From contig NZ_BMXS01000025.1 in NCBI RefSeq assembly GCF_014651875.1, positions 1 through 64,000 of the forward strand: DNA of 64,000 nt, given 5' to 3'. How positions within the stretch are numbered: position 1 is the first letter of the stretch; the number at the start of each line of letters is the position of its first letter. Shown piece by piece: positions 8,498 to 17,130 of the stretch. The notes under the pieces were generated by a model, which searched no databases, was not told where the DNA came from, and was given only the letters and a program-made list of their open reading frames with translations. The stretch comes from Litchfieldella qijiaojingensis. GTDB taxonomy: Bacteria; Pseudomonadota; Gammaproteobacteria; Pseudomonadales; Halomonadaceae. Made by a program: the position numbers and the translations under genes.

Positions 8498-8514
8498 TAC
8501 CTACCGGTATATCA

Positions 8515-8535
8515 GGGGTCGACAAGTGCGACCCC
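8515..8535 (+). promoter_or_regulatory. Intra-operon hairpin after dctP
   Basis: GGGGTCG at 8515-8521 pairs perfectly with CGACCCC at 8529-8535 across a 7-nt loop. No T tract follows. It sits between the binding-protein gene and the regulator gene, so mRNA 3'-end protection or partial termination is likely. Similar hairpins follow other binding-protein genes in this window. Confidence 0.55.
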
Positions 8536-8556
8536 GCTTGACGAAGAGAAGCCACC

Positions 8557-9186
8557 ATGACAAAGCGCCAGAAGCAAGAGGATCGGTCCCGGCAAACCCA
8601 GTCCCGGATCATGAAGGCGACACTCGAATGCATTCTGGAAAAAGGCATTCGCGCCACCTCGACGGTCGATGTCGCCAGGAAGGCAGGGGTATCACGGGGA
8701 GCGCTGGTCCATCATTACCCATCCAAGGAGTCACTGATGCAGGCCGCCTTGGAGGATCTGCTGAACAAGGAAGTCGATAGCGTTCGCGACATGGCCATGC
8801 AGGTCAAATCAGGTTCTCTGAACTTCGACACTCTGCTTCAGGCACTCCACGAACATTTCAAAGGTGACATGTACATGGTCACTCTGGAATACCTCACCAC
8901 GGCGCGCACCGATACCGCCATCATGGATGTCCTTCAGCCCTTGGCGGCAAAGTTCAACGCCTCGCTGGAGCATATCTGGGAACAATTGGTTGTCAGTGCC
9001 GAACACACCTCGCACCACAAACGGGTCGCGCTCAATGCCACACTGTGCATGATGCGTGGGATGGGTGCACAGAGCATCTGGCGCGATGACCCCGAGCTTT
9101 ATCGCGACATGCTGGAGTTCTGGAAGCAAACCTTGCTCGACCTGGGATTCACCGCTTCATCCGAGACGGGGAGGCAACCAGCATGA
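8557..9186 (+). CDS. TetR/AcrR-family transcriptional regulator
   Basis: The 209-residue protein starts with a basic tail and a TetR helix-turn-helix at about residues 18-60. The pattern RIMKATLECILEKGIRATST, then DVARKAGVSRGALVHHYPSKESLM, is typical of the family. The C-terminal ligand domain is variable. It is placed unusually inside the TRAP operon, between dctP and dctQ, and its TGA overlaps the dctQ ATG (9183-9186). It probably controls this operon in response to the transported compound; the palindrome at 7218-7243 is a candidate site. Confidence 0.85.
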   Translation: MTKRQKQEDRSRQTQSRIMKATLECILEKGIRATSTVDVARKAGVSRGALVHHYPSKESLMQAALEDLLNKEVDSVRDMAMQVKSGSLNFDTLLQALHEHFKGDMYMVTLEYLTTARTDTAIMDVLQPLAAKFNASLEHIWEQLVVSAEHTSHHKRVALNATLCMMRGMGAQSIWRDDPELYRDMLEFWKQTLLDLGFTASSETGRQPA

Positions 9187-9692
9187 CGGGGCGCCTCGAT
9201 ACTTGTCTGGAAACCCTAAGCATATGGCTCAGCAAGGGAGTCCTGACGCTATCGACCATTTTCCTGGTATTGATGGCGCTGCACGTGACATTGGATGTCG
9301 CCTTACGTTACCTCCTCGGCAAGTCGTTTCCCGGCACCCTGGAAGTCGTGTCCTTCTATTACATGGTTGCCGTGGTCTTTCTGCCACTGGCCTACGTCGA
9401 ACTCAAGCAAGAGCATATCAGCGTCGACGTACTGGTGGGTCGTTTCCCAGTGGGAGTGCAACTCGCACTCTACCTGTTTGCCGGCACACTCGGACTGATC
9501 TACTTCGGCATGCTCTGCCATCAGAGCTACCTGGATGCCGTGCAAGCCACCTCACGGATGGAAACGGCCATGGCCAATTTCACATTCTACTTATGGCCAA
9601 GCCGTTGGGCGCTACCGATTGGCTTCGCTGCCATGTGCCTCGCCATCTTCGCCAACATGATCAAGGCACTACGCCTTCGTCAAGCGCTGTAG
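9183..9692 (+). CDS. dctQ: TRAP transporter small permease (DctQ)
   Basis: This 169-residue protein has four hydrophobic helices and the DctQ conserved stretch DVALRYLLGKSFPGTLEVVSFY. It ends with the WPSRWALPIGF motif before the last helix. It is the small membrane subunit that joins the binding protein and the large DctM subunit. It starts by overlap with the TetR stop codon and is 9 bp from dctM, so the three genes are co-transcribed. Confidence 0.9.
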   Translation: MTGRLDTCLETLSIWLSKGVLTLSTIFLVLMALHVTLDVALRYLLGKSFPGTLEVVSFYYMVAVVFLPLAYVELKQEHISVDVLVGRFPVGVQLALYLFAGTLGLIYFGMLCHQSYLDAVQATSRMETAMANFTFYLWPSRWALPIGFAAMCLAIFANMIKALRLRQAL

Positions 9693-9701
9693 GAATCCTT
9701 C

Positions 9702-11009
9702 ATGAGCCATCTCGAGATCGGCGTGGCCGGTATTGCCATTGCCCTGGCCCTGATCGCGCTGCGTGTACCAATCGGCATTGCCTTGGGCCTGGTATCCATC
9801 TTCGGTATCAGCGAAATGACCACCATGCGTGTGGCCTGGGGCATGATCTCCGCCACTCCCTTCGATTTCGCCGGCACCTGGGAGCTGACTGCCGCTCCCA
9901 TGTTTCTATTCATGGGCTACCTGTGCACCACCACCAACATGACCCAGGGGCTCTTCCATGCCATGCGCCTCTATCTGGCGCGCCTGCCCGGTGGCTTGGC
10001 GGTGTCCAGCGTCATGGCATCGGCCTTTTTCGCCGCTGCCTCGGGCTCGAGCGTGGCTACTTCCGCGGCCATGTCCCGCATCGCCGTGCCTGAAATGCTC
10101 AAGCACAACTACGACAAGGGCCTGGCCACCGGCACGGTGGCCGCTTCCGGCACCCTGGGCTCGCTGATTCCACCCAGTGTGCTGCTGGTGCTCTATGGCG
10201 TTTACGCCCAGGTTTCCGTTGGCCAGTTGTTCATGGCTGGCTTCCTGCCCGGCCTGCTCTCGGCACTGCTGTATATCGTCATGATCATGGTCAGGACCGG
10301 ACTCGACCCGAGCCTGGCCGGCAATACCGATGTTCGCTCCAGTTGGGACGAGAAGTGGGATGCCTTCAAGGATATCTGGCCGTTGCCACTACTGATCGGA
10401 GCCGTGCTCGGTGGCATTTTCCTGGGCGTCTTCTCGCCGACCGAAGCCGGTGCCGTGGGTACCACCATCGCCGCGGTGATCGCCTTCACCCGACGCTCCC
10501 TCACCATGGAAGCCATCAGGGAGGCCCTGGTACGCACCTCCGTCAGCACCGCGAGTATCTTCATCATCCTGATCGGCTCGCTGTTCTTCACCCGGTTTCT
10601 GGCAATGAGTGGCGTACCCGCCGCTTTCTCGGAGCTGATCCTCGATGTCAGCACCGACACCTGGTGGATCATCCTTGCCGTGACGCTGATCTACCTGGTG
10701 CTCGGCATGTTCATCGATTCCATCGGCCTGCTGCTGCTCACCCTGCCGCTAATCCTTCCCTTGGTACAGGGCGCCGATCTCAATCTGGTGTGGTTCGGCA
10801 TCATCGTCGTCAAGCTGCTCGAAGTCGGCCTGGTCACCCCACCGATCGGGCTCAACGTGTATGTCATCAAGGGCGCGCTGGGCAAGAGCGTGACCCTGCC
10901 GGAAGTCTTCAGGGGCGTAAGTTGGTTCATCGTCATGGACATCATCGCCCTGCTGTTGATCGTGCTGATCCCGGCACTATCGCTCTACCTCCCCCAACGC
11001 ATGTTCTAA
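9702..11009 (+). CDS. dctM: TRAP transporter large permease (DctM)
   Basis: The 435-residue, highly hydrophobic protein has about 12 helices. Characteristic blocks are the FLFMGYLCTTTNM segment, the GxxxVSSVMASAFFAAASGSSVATSA motif, TLGSLIPPSVLLVLYG, and the C-terminal MFIDSIGLLLLTLPLILP and TPPIGLNVYVIKG signatures. It is the ion-coupled (usually sodium) translocation subunit. Length is normal for the family. The next gene, an amidohydrolase, begins 20 bp later and probably acts on the imported compound. Confidence 0.92.
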   Translation: MSHLEIGVAGIAIALALIALRVPIGIALGLVSIFGISEMTTMRVAWGMISATPFDFAGTWELTAAPMFLFMGYLCTTTNMTQGLFHAMRLYLARLPGGLAVSSVMASAFFAAASGSSVATSAAMSRIAVPEMLKHNYDKGLATGTVAASGTLGSLIPPSVLLVLYGVYAQVSVGQLFMAGFLPGLLSALLYIVMIMVRTGLDPSLAGNTDVRSSWDEKWDAFKDIWPLPLLIGAVLGGIFLGVFSPTEAGAVGTTIAAVIAFTRRSLTMEAIREALVRTSVSTASIFIILIGSLFFTRFLAMSGVPAAFSELILDVSTDTWWIILAVTLIYLVLGMFIDSIGLLLLTLPLILPLVQGADLNLVWFGIIVVKLLEVGLVTPPIGLNVYVIKGALGKSVTLPEVFRGVSWFIVMDIIALLLIVLIPALSLYLPQRMF

Positions 11010-11029
11010 CCGTCACTCAAGGAATGCCA

Positions 11030-12256
11030 ATGACAACGACACGCCTCATCAACGCCAACGTGGTCGACACGCGACGCGGCGAGATTCTGACCGATCAGGA
11101 AGTCCGCATTCAGGGTGGACGTATCGTCGAGATCAGTGACACGCCGCTGACTGGTGAAGACGACAGAACCATCGACCTCAAAGGCCATTTCCTGATGCCC
11201 GGGCTGGTGGATTCGCATGTCCACGTCACCGCCATTACGCCCAATTTCGCTTTGCTGGAAACGCTATCGCCGTTCTATGTCGGCGCCAAATCCAGCGAAT
11301 TGCTCGAAAACATGCTCATGCGCGGCTTCACTACCGTTCGCGATGCTGGCGGTGCCGACTATGGCCTGGCCAAGGCTGTGGAGGAAGACAGCCTGCTCGG
11401 CCCGCGCATTCTCTACGCAGGTAATGCCCTCTCCCAGACCGGTGGTCATGCCGACATGCGCGGTCCGGGGCAGCAAACCTTCGAGGGCTGCTTCTGTTGT
11501 GCTGGGCTCGGACGCGTGTGCGACGGTGTCAGTGAAGTTCGCCGCGCCGCACGCGATGAAATTCGCAAAGGGGCCACTCAGATCAAGATCATGGCCTCGG
11601 GGGGCGTTTCTTCACCGACCGATCGTATCGATAGCACGCAATTCTCCATCGAAGAGATCGATGCCATCGTCGAGGAGGCCACCGCCGCCAATATCCATAC
11701 CATGGCGCACGCCTATACCGCGCGTGCCATCAACCGGCTGATTCCCCGAGGCGTCAGGACCATCGAGCACGGCAATCTGATGGATGAAGAGAGCTGTCGG
11801 CTTTTCCTGGAGCACGACGCCTATCTCACGCCGACACTGTCGACCTACGATGCGCTAGCGAAGGAAGGCGTCGAGGCCGGAATGGCGGCTCACCTGCAGC
11901 AAAAGGTTTTTGACGTACTGGATGCCGGTGGCAGAGCGCTGGAGATGGCCCATCGCCACGGTGTGAAGATGCTTTACGGTTCCGATCTGCTCGGGCGCAT
12001 GCAGCGCCATCAGCTCAACGAGTTCCACCTGCGCAAGGACGTCGTACCGGCCGCGGAACTGATTCGCTCCGCCACCTGCAACGCCGCGGATGCCTATGGG
12101 TATAAAGGTGACTTCGGTGAGGTCATCCCGGGGGCTCGCAGCGACCTGCTCGTGCTGAAGGACAACCCGCTGGATGACATCAATGCCCTGACACAGCCAA
12201 ATGAGCAACTGCTGATGATCATGAAAGCTGGACGCCTCTACAAGAACCTACTCTAG
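11030..12256 (+). CDS. Metal-dependent amidohydrolase (imidazolonepropionase-like)
   Basis: The start at 11030 (MTTTRLINAN) is preferred over the ATG at 11024 because AAGGA lies six nt before it. The 408-residue protein is an amidohydrolase-superfamily TIM barrel. It has the DSHVHV metal motif (H63, H65), the KIMASGG lysine segment, the MAHAYT and EHGNLMD histidines and the YGSDLLG aspartate. Related enzymes are Zn-dependent dipeptidases and cyclic amidases. As the last gene of the TRAP operon it probably hydrolyses the imported compound, but the substrate is unknown. A larger reading frame starting at 10343 only reflects an open frame through dctM. Confidence 0.85.
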   Translation: MTTTRLINANVVDTRRGEILTDQEVRIQGGRIVEISDTPLTGEDDRTIDLKGHFLMPGLVDSHVHVTAITPNFALLETLSPFYVGAKSSELLENMLMRGFTTVRDAGGADYGLAKAVEEDSLLGPRILYAGNALSQTGGHADMRGPGQQTFEGCFCCAGLGRVCDGVSEVRRAARDEIRKGATQIKIMASGGVSSPTDRIDSTQFSIEEIDAIVEEATAANIHTMAHAYTARAINRLIPRGVRTIEHGNLMDEESCRLFLEHDAYLTPTLSTYDALAKEGVEAGMAAHLQQKVFDVLDAGGRALEMAHRHGVKMLYGSDLLGRMQRHQLNEFHLRKDVVPAAELIRSATCNAADAYGYKGDFGEVIPGARSDLLVLKDNPLDDINALTQPNEQLLMIMKAGRLYKNLL

Positions 12257-12399
12257 GGAAACACTGAATAATTGCCTGCGCGGGCGAATCGCTGCGTTAC
12301 GCGGTGCTCGGAAGCCTCACATATACCCCATATGCTCCGGTTCCTGTGCTCCGGGCGCCTTGCGCTTCACTCCGCTCGTCGATTTATTCAGCGCTTCCC
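12256..12399. repeat. Interspersed inverted-end repeat, type C (144 bp)
   Basis: The element starts at the last base of the amidohydrolase stop codon with GGGAAACACTGAATAA (12256-12271). It ends with TTATTCAGCGCTTCCC (12384-12399), the reverse complement with two mismatches. The interior has no coding potential and does not resemble the core of the elements at 4605 and 35586. It fits a non-autonomous repeat of MITE or REP type. Confidence 0.75.
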
Positions 12400-12476
12400 A
12401 AGTATCCTCGCCCCATTAGGGAAGCGCCCCGTGTTTCCCGGATCGGTGCATGAGACATCCGAACAGACCTCATGCG

Positions 12477-12500
12477 CCGATATACCCCAATCGGGATATG
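12477..12500. promoter_or_regulatory. 24-bp palindromic operator-like site, copy 2
   Basis: These 24 bases are identical to 6086-6109 and lie about 70 bp before the aminotransferase start at 12571. The conserved part is ATACCCCAATCGGGATAT. The rest of the 12400-12570 interval shows no gene. The site probably governs the aminotransferase, antiporter and agmatine deiminase genes. Confidence 0.7.
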
Positions 12501-12570
12501 TCATCGAACGTTCGGACCTCGCTAGTCTGCTCTCGGCTCCCTTCGATTCACACAATAAGAGGCCGAGACC

Positions 12571-13977
12571 ATGAACGAGATCCTCAAGGCACCCCGAGCC
12601 TACGATACCGAGGTGCTGTGGCAGAAGGACAAGGACCACTTCATTCACCCCTTCACCGACTTCAGCGTCTTCCACGAACAGGGTTGCGATCTGATCACCG
12701 GTAGTGAAGGCATTCATGTCGAAGACTCCCACGGCAATCGCTTCATCGACGGTATCGCCGGGCTGTGGTGCGTCAACGTCGGCCATGGCCGCAGCGAGAT
12801 CGCCCAGGCCATGGCCGAACAGGCCACGCGCATGGCCTATTTCTCGACCTTCAACAATCTCTCCAATGCCCCGGCGGCGGAACTCGCCGCCAAGCTCGCT
12901 GAGTTGGCTCCCGCGCATCTCAACCACGTGTTCTATAGCTGTGGCGGCTCGGCAGCCAATGACGCCACCATCCGCCTGGTGCACTACTACTTCAACCGCC
13001 TCGGCAAACCCAACAAGAAACGCATTCTGTCACGCCGCAATGCTTACCATGGTACGACGTATCTCGCCGCCAGCCTGACCGGTATCGAGAGCAACAACTG
13101 GGATTTCGATACCCTCGACCACCTGGTGACCCACCTCAGCGAGGCCAACTGCTATCGCCGCCCGGAAGGCATGAGCGAGTCCGAGTACTGCGACCATCTG
13201 GTGAAGGAACTCGAGGACACCATCGAGCGGATCGGCGCCGACAATATCGCCGCCTTCATCGCCGAACCAATCATGGGCGCCGGTGGCGTGCTGATGGCAC
13301 CCAAGGGTTATCACAAGCGCATGCAGGCGGTGTGTCGTGCTCACGACATCCTCTACATTGCCGACGAGGTAGTCACCGGCTTCGGCCGTCTGGGGCATTT
13401 CTTCGCCTCCGAGGCGATGTTCGACACCCAGCCGGACATCATCAACGTCGCCAAGGGCCTGTCATCGGGTTATGCCCCCTTGGGCGCCACGCTGATCTCC
13501 GACGAACTCTACGAAGTGCTCGGCACGCCGCAGCGTAAGGGCGGCGTGCTCAGTACCGGGTTCACCTACTCCGGGCATCCGGTGAGCTGCGCCGCGGCGT
13601 TGAAGAACATCGAGATCATGCAGCGCGAGTCGATCTGCGACAACGTCCGCGAGGTCGGCCCCTACTTGGAGGAACGGCTCAAGACCCTGGCTCACCACGC
13701 GACAGTGGGCGACGTGCGTGGCAGCCACTTCATGCTGTGCATCGAAAATGTCGCCGACAAGACAACCAAGAAGCTGCTGCCGGTGGAAGCGCGAGTTGGC
13801 GACCGCATCGCCTTCGAGGCCCAGCAACGCGGCCTGATCGTCCGCCCGGTGGGGCACCTGAACATCGTCTCGCCACCGCTGATCTGGGATCGCGGCGTGG
13901 TCGACCGGGTAGTGGAAACCCTCGACGAGTCGCTGGCCGCAACCACCGCCACGCTGAAACGCGACGGTTATCTCTGA
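12571..13977 (+). CDS. Class III omega-aminotransferase (SpuC / putrescine:pyruvate type)
   Basis: This 468-residue PLP enzyme has the class III landmarks: IDGIAGLWCVNVGHG near residue 55, GGSAAND, RNAYHGTTY, the FIAEPIMGAGG and IADEVVTGFGRLG blocks, and the Schiff-base lysine K295 in NVAKGLSSGY. The pattern matches omega-amino-acid and diamine pyruvate aminotransferases such as SpuC. Agmatine deiminase is encoded two genes downstream, so putrescine or a related amine is a sensible donor. The exact substrate is inferred. It heads a three-gene plus-strand unit behind a shared operator. Confidence 0.85.
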   Translation: MNEILKAPRAYDTEVLWQKDKDHFIHPFTDFSVFHEQGCDLITGSEGIHVEDSHGNRFIDGIAGLWCVNVGHGRSEIAQAMAEQATRMAYFSTFNNLSNAPAAELAAKLAELAPAHLNHVFYSCGGSAANDATIRLVHYYFNRLGKPNKKRILSRRNAYHGTTYLAASLTGIESNNWDFDTLDHLVTHLSEANCYRRPEGMSESEYCDHLVKELEDTIERIGADNIAAFIAEPIMGAGGVLMAPKGYHKRMQAVCRAHDILYIADEVVTGFGRLGHFFASEAMFDTQPDIINVAKGLSSGYAPLGATLISDELYEVLGTPQRKGGVLSTGFTYSGHPVSCAAALKNIEIMQRESICDNVREVGPYLEERLKTLAHHATVGDVRGSHFMLCIENVADKTTKKLLPVEARVGDRIAFEAQQRGLIVRPVGHLNIVSPPLIWDRGVVDRVVETLDESLAATTATLKRDGYL

Positions 13978-14050
13978 CTTGAGCCGCAAGGGACGGACCG
14001 GCCCAGGTCCGTCAGGAAGCTCCATTACAACGACAAGACGAGATTGTCCC

Positions 14051-15397
14051 ATGCAAAGCTTTGGACTCTGGAGCCTGCTGCCCACCCTGGTGGTGCTGGG
14101 CATGGCGATTATTACCCGCCGCACCATCGAATCGCTGATGGCCGGCACCCTGGTCGGTTTGCTGATGATCGACCCCACCACGGTGGTCAGTCAGGGTTCC
14201 GATATCCTGCTGAAGGTGCTCGGCAACGACACCGTGACCTGGATCATACTGGTCTGCGGGTTGTTCGGCAGCCTGATCGCACTGCTGGTCAAGACCGGCG
14301 GGGTGCTGACCTTCGGCGACACCGTGACCCGGCGCATCCATACCCGCAAGCAGAGCTTGCTGGCCACCTGGCTGCTGGGCCTGGTGATCTTCGTCGACGA
14401 TTATCTGAATGCACTGACCATCAGTGCCTCGATGAAGAAGATCACCGACCGCTTCAAGGTCTCGCGCGAGATGCTGTCGTATGTGGTCGACTCCACCGCG
14501 GCACCGATCTGCATCCTGGTCCCCTTCTCCACCTGGGCGGTGTTCTTCGCCGGTCTGCTGGAAGACAACGACGTCACCGGGAGTGGAATGAATCTCTATA
14601 TCGAGGCGATTCCATTCATGTTCTATGCCTGGATCGCCGCCGCCATCGTGCCGCTGGTGGCACTGGGCGTAATACCGGCCCTGGGGCCGATGAAGGCCGC
14701 CGAGGCGCGCGCCGCTTCCGGCCAGTCGATGCCCGAAGGTGTCGATGACGCCGCCCTGGAGGTGGAGGATGACGGTCGCCGCCGACCTCACCTGCTCAAT
14801 TTTCTGCTGCCCATCGCCGCGCTGATCGGCTTCACCTGGTACTTCGAGATCGACATTCTACGCGGGGTGATCGTAGCACTCGCCGTGACCTTGGCACTGA
14901 TCTTCAGCCAGCGCCTGCTGAGCTTTCACGACACCTTCGACACGGCGCTGGAAGGCTTCAAGGCGATGATCATGCCGCTCGGCACCCTGGTCGCCGGCTT
15001 CACCCTCAAGGAGGTCAACGATGTGCTGGGCCTGACCGAGTTCGTGATCGCCACGGTGCAGCCGCTGATGACACCGGGCATGCTGCCGGCGGTAGTGTTC
15101 GTCACCATGGCCTTCCTGGCCTTCGCCACCGGCTCCTTCTGGGGCCTGTTCGCCGTGGCCATGCCGATCGTGCTGCCGTTGGCAGCCAGCGTCGACGCCA
15201 ACATGCCACTGGTGATCGGCGCGCTGATCTCGGCCAGTTCCTTCGGCAGCCATGCCTGTTTCTACGGCGACTCTACCGTGCTCTCCGCCCAAGGCAGCGG
15301 CTGCACGCCAATGGCCCATGCCCTGACCCAGCTGCCCTATGTACTGATTGCCGCCACCCTCGCCACTGGTGTATTTCTGGTGGTGGGCCATCTGTGA
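14051..15397 (+). CDS. NhaC-family Na+/H+ antiporter-like permease
   Basis: The start at 14051 (MQSFGLWSLLPTLVV) is chosen because the codons before it look like untranslated leader. The 448-residue protein has about 11 helices with the NhaC-type VIFVDDYLNALTISASMKKITD and DSTAAPICILVPFSTW motifs and the late SFGSHACFYGDSTVLS block. NhaC relatives exchange protons or sodium with cations or amines. Between an aminotransferase and agmatine deiminase it may carry agmatine, putrescine or a product of them. That role is inferred from position only. Confidence 0.85.
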   Translation: MQSFGLWSLLPTLVVLGMAIITRRTIESLMAGTLVGLLMIDPTTVVSQGSDILLKVLGNDTVTWIILVCGLFGSLIALLVKTGGVLTFGDTVTRRIHTRKQSLLATWLLGLVIFVDDYLNALTISASMKKITDRFKVSREMLSYVVDSTAAPICILVPFSTWAVFFAGLLEDNDVTGSGMNLYIEAIPFMFYAWIAAAIVPLVALGVIPALGPMKAAEARAASGQSMPEGVDDAALEVEDDGRRRPHLLNFLLPIAALIGFTWYFEIDILRGVIVALAVTLALIFSQRLLSFHDTFDTALEGFKAMIMPLGTLVAGFTLKEVNDVLGLTEFVIATVQPLMTPGMLPAVVFVTMAFLAFATGSFWGLFAVAMPIVLPLAASVDANMPLVIGALISASSFGSHACFYGDSTVLSAQGSGCTPMAHALTQLPYVLIAATLATGVFLVVGHL

Positions 15398-15405
15398 GAA
15401 TTGTC

Positions 15406-16542
15406 ATGACCCATATATCGACCACTACCCATACGAGTTCCACGGCAGCCGCCACACCCGCGGACCTGGGCTTTGCCATGCCCGCCGAGTTTTCCCCCCA
15501 CACTGCCTGCTGGATGCTGTGGCCGCAGCGCCCGGATACCTGGCGCTATGGCGCCAAGCCCGCGCAACGGGCCTTCGTCGAAGTGGCCACGGCCATTGCC
15601 GAAAGCGAAACCGTCTATGTGGGCGTCAACGACGAGCAATATGAAAACGCCCGTAATCAATTGCCCGCCGATGTGCGCGTGGTGGAACTCTCCAGCAACG
15701 ACGCCTGGATGCGCGATGTGGGCCCGACCTTCGTCACTCACCCCGACGGCCGGCTGGCAATGGTCGATTGGGAGTTCAACGCCTGGGGTGGACTCAAGGG
15801 CGGGCTCTACTTTCCCTGGGACAAGGATCGCCGCATTCGCACCAAGATCGCCGAGATACTGGGTATCCCGCGTTTCGAGGCACCGGTGGTGCTGGAGGGC
15901 GGCGCCATCCACGTCGATGGTGAGGGCACCTTGATCACCACCGAAGAATGCCTGCTCAACCCCAACCGAAATCCTGAGGTCGACAAGGCCAACATGGAGC
16001 GCCTGCTCGGCGACTATCTAGGGGTGGAAAAGATCATCTGGCTACCACGCGGTTGCCATCTCGACGAGACCGACGGCCACATCGACAACCTGTGTTGCTT
16101 CGTGGCTCCCGGCGAGGTGGCATTGAACTGGTGCGATGACGAGACGGATCCGCAGCATGCCATTTCGCGTGAAGCACTGAAGGTGTTGGAAAACGCCACC
16201 GATGCCCGCGGTCGCGCGTTAAAGGTCCACAAGCTGCTCCAGCCCGGGCCGCTTTTCATCGCCGAGGAAGAAGCCAGCGGCATCGATCGCCTGAGCAGCT
16301 CTCATCCACGCCAGCCAGGCGATCGCATGGCCACTTCCTACGTCAACTTCTACATCGGCAACTCGGTAGTGGTAATGCCACTGCTCGACCCGGCTCGCGA
16401 CGACCAAGCCAAAGCGACACTTCAGGGTCTATTCCCCGACAGGCGGGTAATCGGCGTGCCCGCGCGCGAGATCCTGCTCGGTGGCGGCAATATCCACTGC
16501 ATCACCCAGCAGCAGCCACTTGCGTCTTCCCATCAGGCATGA
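15406..16542 (+). CDS. aguA: Agmatine deiminase
   Basis: The 378-residue protein (start 15406; a GTG at 15394 overlapping the previous stop is an alternative) belongs to the guanidino-modifying family. It shows NDAWMRDVGPTF, the EGG at 164-166, the ETDGHID histidine H225 and the C-terminal LLGGGNIHCITQ with catalytic cysteine C365. It converts agmatine to N-carbamoylputrescine and ammonia in the cytoplasm. The usual next enzyme, nitrilase-type AguB, is not in the window. The co-regulated M20 carbamoylase-like enzyme at 4781 could be relevant. Confidence 0.93.
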   Translation: MTHISTTTHTSSTAAATPADLGFAMPAEFSPHTACWMLWPQRPDTWRYGAKPAQRAFVEVATAIAESETVYVGVNDEQYENARNQLPADVRVVELSSNDAWMRDVGPTFVTHPDGRLAMVDWEFNAWGGLKGGLYFPWDKDRRIRTKIAEILGIPRFEAPVVLEGGAIHVDGEGTLITTEECLLNPNRNPEVDKANMERLLGDYLGVEKIIWLPRGCHLDETDGHIDNLCCFVAPGEVALNWCDDETDPQHAISREALKVLENATDARGRALKVHKLLQPGPLFIAEEEASGIDRLSSSHPRQPGDRMATSYVNFYIGNSVVVMPLLDPARDDQAKATLQGLFPDRRVIGVPAREILLGGGNIHCITQQQPLASSHQA

Positions 16543-16630
16543 GGCAATAAGAATAAAGAAACAGCGTTTTGAAACTCCGACGACGAATTGACAGTCCAAT
16601 GTTGCGATCCTCAACGGAAGGAGGGACATC

Positions 16631-16870
16631 ATGAGGAAGTTACTCACAACTGGACTGTTGACTATCGCTCTGGCAATTGGGCTCGCTGCCTGCGGTACCA
16701 CTCCCACCGAGCGCGCCACCAGCGGTGCTGGGGTGGGAGCTGCTGCCGGCGCGGGAGCCGCCGCCGTCACAGGAGGCAGTGTGATCCGTGGTGCGGTGAT
16801 CGGTGCTGGCGTTGGAGCTGCCACCGGAGCCTTGACCGATGAAGAGGACATCAACCTCGAAAGGGATTAG
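16631..16870 (+). CDS. Small glycine-zipper lipoprotein
   Basis: This 79-residue protein has a lipoprotein signal with lipobox Leu-Ala-Ala-Cys (Cys21). An Ala/Gly-rich stretch follows with repeated GAGVGAAAG-type glycine-zipper segments and an acidic tail. A strong AAGGAGG lies 8 nt before the ATG. Such proteins insert into or decorate the outer membrane and are often stress-induced. Similar short lipoproteins are widespread in gammaproteobacteria. No operon partner is evident. Confidence 0.8.
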   Translation: MRKLLTTGLLTIALAIGLAACGTTPTERATSGAGVGAAAGAGAAAVTGGSVIRGAVIGAGVGAATGALTDEEDINLERD

Positions 16871-16890
16871 CGGCATGCGTCAGCGCCTGG

Positions 16891-16917
16891 CAAAAAATGC
16901 CCCGCGAAAGCGGGGCA
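16891..16917 (-). terminator. Rho-independent terminator (minus strand)
   Basis: Read on the minus strand, GCCCCGC pairs with GCGGGGC around a TTTC loop and is followed after one base by six T residues (plus-strand A tract at 16892-16897). It lies directly after the stop codon of the broken sugar-binding protein gene and must be that gene's original terminator. It offers no T tract for the plus-strand lipoprotein gene. Confidence 0.8.
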
Positions 16918-16944
16918 AGCCAAGCGAGGGAGACGTCGTCATGC

Positions 16945-17130
16945 CTACTGCTGGAAAGACTCCAGGTTCTCCCTGGTCACCAATACGAACGGAATCATGA
17001 TCTTGCGGTCGACGGCCTCGCCAGCGATCAGGCGCATTGCCGCTTCCACCGCACCGGCCCCCTGGCCGGCGGCATCCTGAAACACCGTGACCGCCAGTTC
17101 GCGCTGCTCCAGCGAGGCCAAGGCATCGGA
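16945..17130 (-). pseudogene. C-terminal remnant of a sugar/inositol ABC binding protein
   Basis: The minus strand from 17130 reads in frame for about 61 residues to a TAG at 16945-16947. The sequence includes LAVTVFQDAAGQGAGAVEAA and KIMIPFVLVTRENLESFQQ in order. This is the C-terminus of a ribose/rhizopine/inositol type periplasmic binding protein. The upstream part is missing: an IS3-family end abuts it at 17131. It differs from the intact binding protein at 20664, so it comes from another importer. Its terminator is still present at 16891-16917. Confidence 0.8.

Noticed and set aside
10343-11029. N-terminal extension of the amidohydrolase frame through dctM
   Set aside because: The translated extension is Arg/His-rich and overlaps dctM in another frame. 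AAGGA before 11030 gives a proper start.
13462-14181. 239-codon minus-strand frame over the aminotransferase end
   Set aside because: It is antisense to the PLP enzyme and the NhaC gene start and has no domain or start signal.
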